Positions 45,329 to 47,152 of a stretch of 47,152 bases of DNA are shown here, in pieces (the first letter of the stretch is position 1; each line of letters starts with the position of its first letter). Where the stretch lies: the NCBI GenBank assembly GCA_030949565.1, contig JAUZSK010000024.1, forward strand, positions 1 to 47,152. The letters run 5' to 3'. The position numbers were made by a program, and so were the translations under genes. Below the pieces are notes generated by a model. It was not told where the DNA came from. It did not search any database and worked only from the letters and a program-made list of their open reading frames with translations. The stretch is from Enterobacterales bacterium. Lineage in GTDB: Bacteria; Pseudomonadota; Gammaproteobacteria; Enterobacterales; Kangiellaceae.

Positions 45329-46936
45329 TTAAAAAAATAGGGCGAGCGATTCAATGAAGACCTTTTTAAAATTTTTCGGCATTCTGCTACTGTCGGTTGT
45401 GGTAGTTGGTTTAATTATACCTAGCCAAATCGTAACTACTTCGCACCCTACATCATTAATTTTACCAGCCAAAGCCATTTGAATGGCAATTAATGGATTA
45501 TATCCTTTGTTTGCCATAGTCTGAAGATAACTTGAAATTCGACAATAAGCTTGAGCGTATCTAACGGTTCTAAAACAACCCGACACCTTTTTGCTTTACC
45601 TTGGCCATTCTTAAATCACGCTCGGCTCGATTATTGGTAAATGAAACATGAGAGTTCTTCGCAAACAATAATACAGATTGTTCATTCTCACTCATTCTTT
45701 CCCATAAATTATGAGCCTCTGATTTTGCTATTCTACCGCGCTTACCGCTGGGTTTGGGTGGCACAGGCGGTAATTCTTTTTCTCCGCGCGTGATAATATT
45801 TCTAAACCGTTTCTGTAAATTAGCATAATCTTTATCGGTCAGTTTCTTTTGCTCATTCTTCGAGACCTTGGCACAGGTTTCTTTTAGAAGACGCTTCATA
45901 TTTTTAGCCCAAACATACCCATTGGACTCAACAACAAACGTCAACTCACGCATCAAATGTGAACCACATAACCCATGCCCACAATGTCGATAGGAAAAAT
46001 AAGATGCCCAACAATCATGGATGATCACGCCGCCATAACGCGGCACAATATCAATCGTATCAATGGCTTTAATGCCCCTCCCGCGATCTAGGCATTTTAA
46101 CGTAATATCGCCAGCTGAATAAACATGGACCCAGTGGTTCTTTTTATCCACTCTTAGTGAGGTTTCATCGACATTCATTGCCGGCATTTTTAATAATGCT
46201 TCTTTGGCTGAAACCTCCCACTCTTCTAAGGCTTGATGAAGGCGCCATACAAACTTCAATAAGCTTGCTTCTGCAAGTGTGACATCCATCATTGATTTGA
46301 CTAATTTCTGAACACGGTTAAGTGCCACCATCTGACAAACTAGCAAATTGATCACAAAAGCCTTTAGGCCATCGCCATACTGAAGCGGGCCATGCAAGCC
46401 GGCAGGAAACGATGCTTTTACGGTTGAATCACACGATGGACACTGTTTAATTTGAACATCAACATGCTCAACCACTTTTTCAAAAACAATATCAATTTTG
46501 TGCGTCGTTCAGACTCAGTGCTGGCAGTGGCGTTTAAGTCTTCACCACACCGATCACAGTTATAAACTTCAATGGTAGTAACCGTTTCTATCGTGCGTGT
46601 ATTGTTAGCCGTGAGTGGGTTTTCTGTTTTCCCTTTACCATTGCTTCCCTGAACAGGCTTTAAAGCGGACTCATCTTTATCTGTTTGTGAGGAAGGAATA
46701 CTCGAATTCTTATTATTTTTCTTGGTGGATTTTTCAAGAAATATGGAAAGCATGAGTTCCATGATCATAAACATACTGTTCATCAGAAATTTTATTTCAG
46801 TTGTGATTTTTCCGCTGGCACACAATTGTTCAAAGTCAGCCTTGATGCGACTGACTTCATTACGAACAGTTGTTTTGTCTACGTTTGACACTAAGAAAAT
46901 CACCTTAAACCTTTGCTGTAGGTTTGATGATAACAT
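45329..46936 (-). CDS. tnpC: IS66 family transposase TnpC (two apparent frameshifts)
   Basis: The protein has a coiled-coil/linker N-terminus and a zinc-finger region with CDRCGEDL and CPSCDSTV. The DDE transposase core shows MNVDETSLRVD, IHDCWASYFSYRHCGHGLCG, HLMRELTFVVE, then the final acidic part SFTNNRAERDLRMAKVKQK. Three frames join if one base is added to the four-T run at 46496-46499 and one removed from the five-T run at 45588-45592, giving the usual VSGCFRTVRYAQAYCRISSY. No stop lies before the element boundary (45432) as read; the frame runs on to 45329 in host sequence, or a further length error hides the true stop. Confidence 0.82.
45354..45431 (+). pseudogene. 5' fragment of an SRPBCC-like membrane-anchored gene cut by IS66
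   Basis: The ATG at 45354 opens a frame whose first 26 residues, MKTFLKFFGILLLSVVVVGL then IIPSQI, match the N-terminal anchor of polyketide-cyclase/SRPBCC proteins (usually followed by the V..ERS strand). The match stops at about 45431, where sequence of the transposable element begins, and the frame then ends at 45482 in unrelated residues. The rest of the gene should lie beyond the far end of the element. Confidence 0.55.
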
Positions 46937-47152
46937 GGCTTTTTCGACTCTCTGAGCGGTGCTCTGCTAGACGTTCTCTGTCGGGTTGAAGCTTGGAATC
47001 AAAGTTTTTAGGAAACGATCTTATTTGATCCGTTTGGGATCTCTAGCGATCTATTTTATACGGACTTAGGAAAGTAGTTTTTTTTCGTCCAAAAAACTGT
47101 CAAGTATTATTTTTATTTTTCTGAATATGTTCAGTTTTTAGATGCTACTGGG
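45432..47152 (-). mobile_element. IS66-family insertion sequence (right part may be outside the window)
   Basis: The left boundary is placed at GTAACTACTTCGCACCC (45432), since IS66 ends begin with GTAA and the disrupted gene stops there. The transposase gene runs leftward. The other end is not certain: only a weak partial match to the expected inverted end (GGAAAGTAGTT, 47069-47079) is seen, so the element may continue beyond 47152. No tnpA or tnpB is visible in the 216 bp after the transposase start. Confidence 0.6.
46937..47152. other. Right edge of window, no supported gene
   Basis: This stretch lies upstream of the transposase start. No open frame or RNA gene is recognised. It may hold the outer end of the insertion sequence or its promoter. 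Confidence 0.3.

Noticed and set aside
1..47152. CRISPR array, tRNA or rRNA genes, prophage
   Set aside because: No regularly spaced repeats of 24-40 bases, no cloverleaf sequence and no phage structural genes were seen.

Overview
This window looks like a chromosomal segment of a free-living gammaproteobacterium with low-to-moderate GC. The core-gene groupings point there: dusB-fis-purH-purD, divergent fur/bamE, divergent ompR/tex, rsd, dsbB and fkpA. The organism has a CO2-fixation locus built on form II RuBisCO, so it is probably a chemolithoautotroph or mixotroph of high-CO2, low-O2 habitats. No genus can be assigned from sequence reading alone.

Layout. 0-5.7 kb: a membrane-anchored CadC/ToxR-type regulator, a PKD-repeat protein, ompR (without envZ) and tex, followed by a candidate small RNA. 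5.7-7.7 kb: repeat-rich DNA and a DUF4143 ATPase. 7.7-15.3 kb: dsbB, an orphan PAS histidine kinase, rsd, a small monooxygenase-fold gene, a PheA protein fused to a degenerate DAHP-synthase domain, fur, bamE, and an ECF sigma/anti-sigma pair. 15.5-20.4 kb: a decayed REP-associated transposase, two DUF1566 surface proteins (one with PKD repeats), a WD40-like lipoprotein and fkpA. 20.5-30 kb: the Calvin-cycle locus cbbM-cbbQ-cbbO-orf, cbbR (opposite strand), then inositol-phosphatase-family enzyme-rpe-gph-prk. 30-35.6 kb: small envelope genes (DUF302-like, DUF962, DsrE-like), a membrane M28 peptidase and a CHAP amidase. 35.8-40 kb: a periplasmic binding protein with a PAS-GGDEF-EAL protein. 40-44.5 kb: purD, purH, fis, dusB. 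44.5-47.2 kb: a 43-residue membrane peptide gene and an IS66-type transposase that interrupts an SRPBCC-like gene.

How the genes work together. RuBisCO (CbbM) is kept active by the CbbQ/CbbO activase. Gph removes its 2-phosphoglycolate by-product. Rpe, Prk and probably the IMPase-family enzyme regenerate ribulose bisphosphate. Both cbb transcription units carry the same inverted motif, the likely CbbR operator. No carboxysome genes are present.

A general warning applies. At least twelve single-base length changes, nearly all in short homopolymers, break or locally scramble genes that should be essential or active (ompR, tex, purH, purD, an ECF sigma gene, a histidine kinase, the transposase). 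One gene shows a +1/-1 pair that cancels out. This pattern fits sequencing error better than gene decay, so these genes are annotated as whole with the suspect positions stated.

The most unusual items are the PheA/degenerate DAHP-synthase fusion, the candidate sRNA after tex, four exactly 10-bp-phased repeats upstream of the CadC-like regulator, a pair of NtrC-like palindromes, a probably leaderless ATPase gene with a palindrome over its promoter, and the binding-protein/GGDEF-EAL pair.
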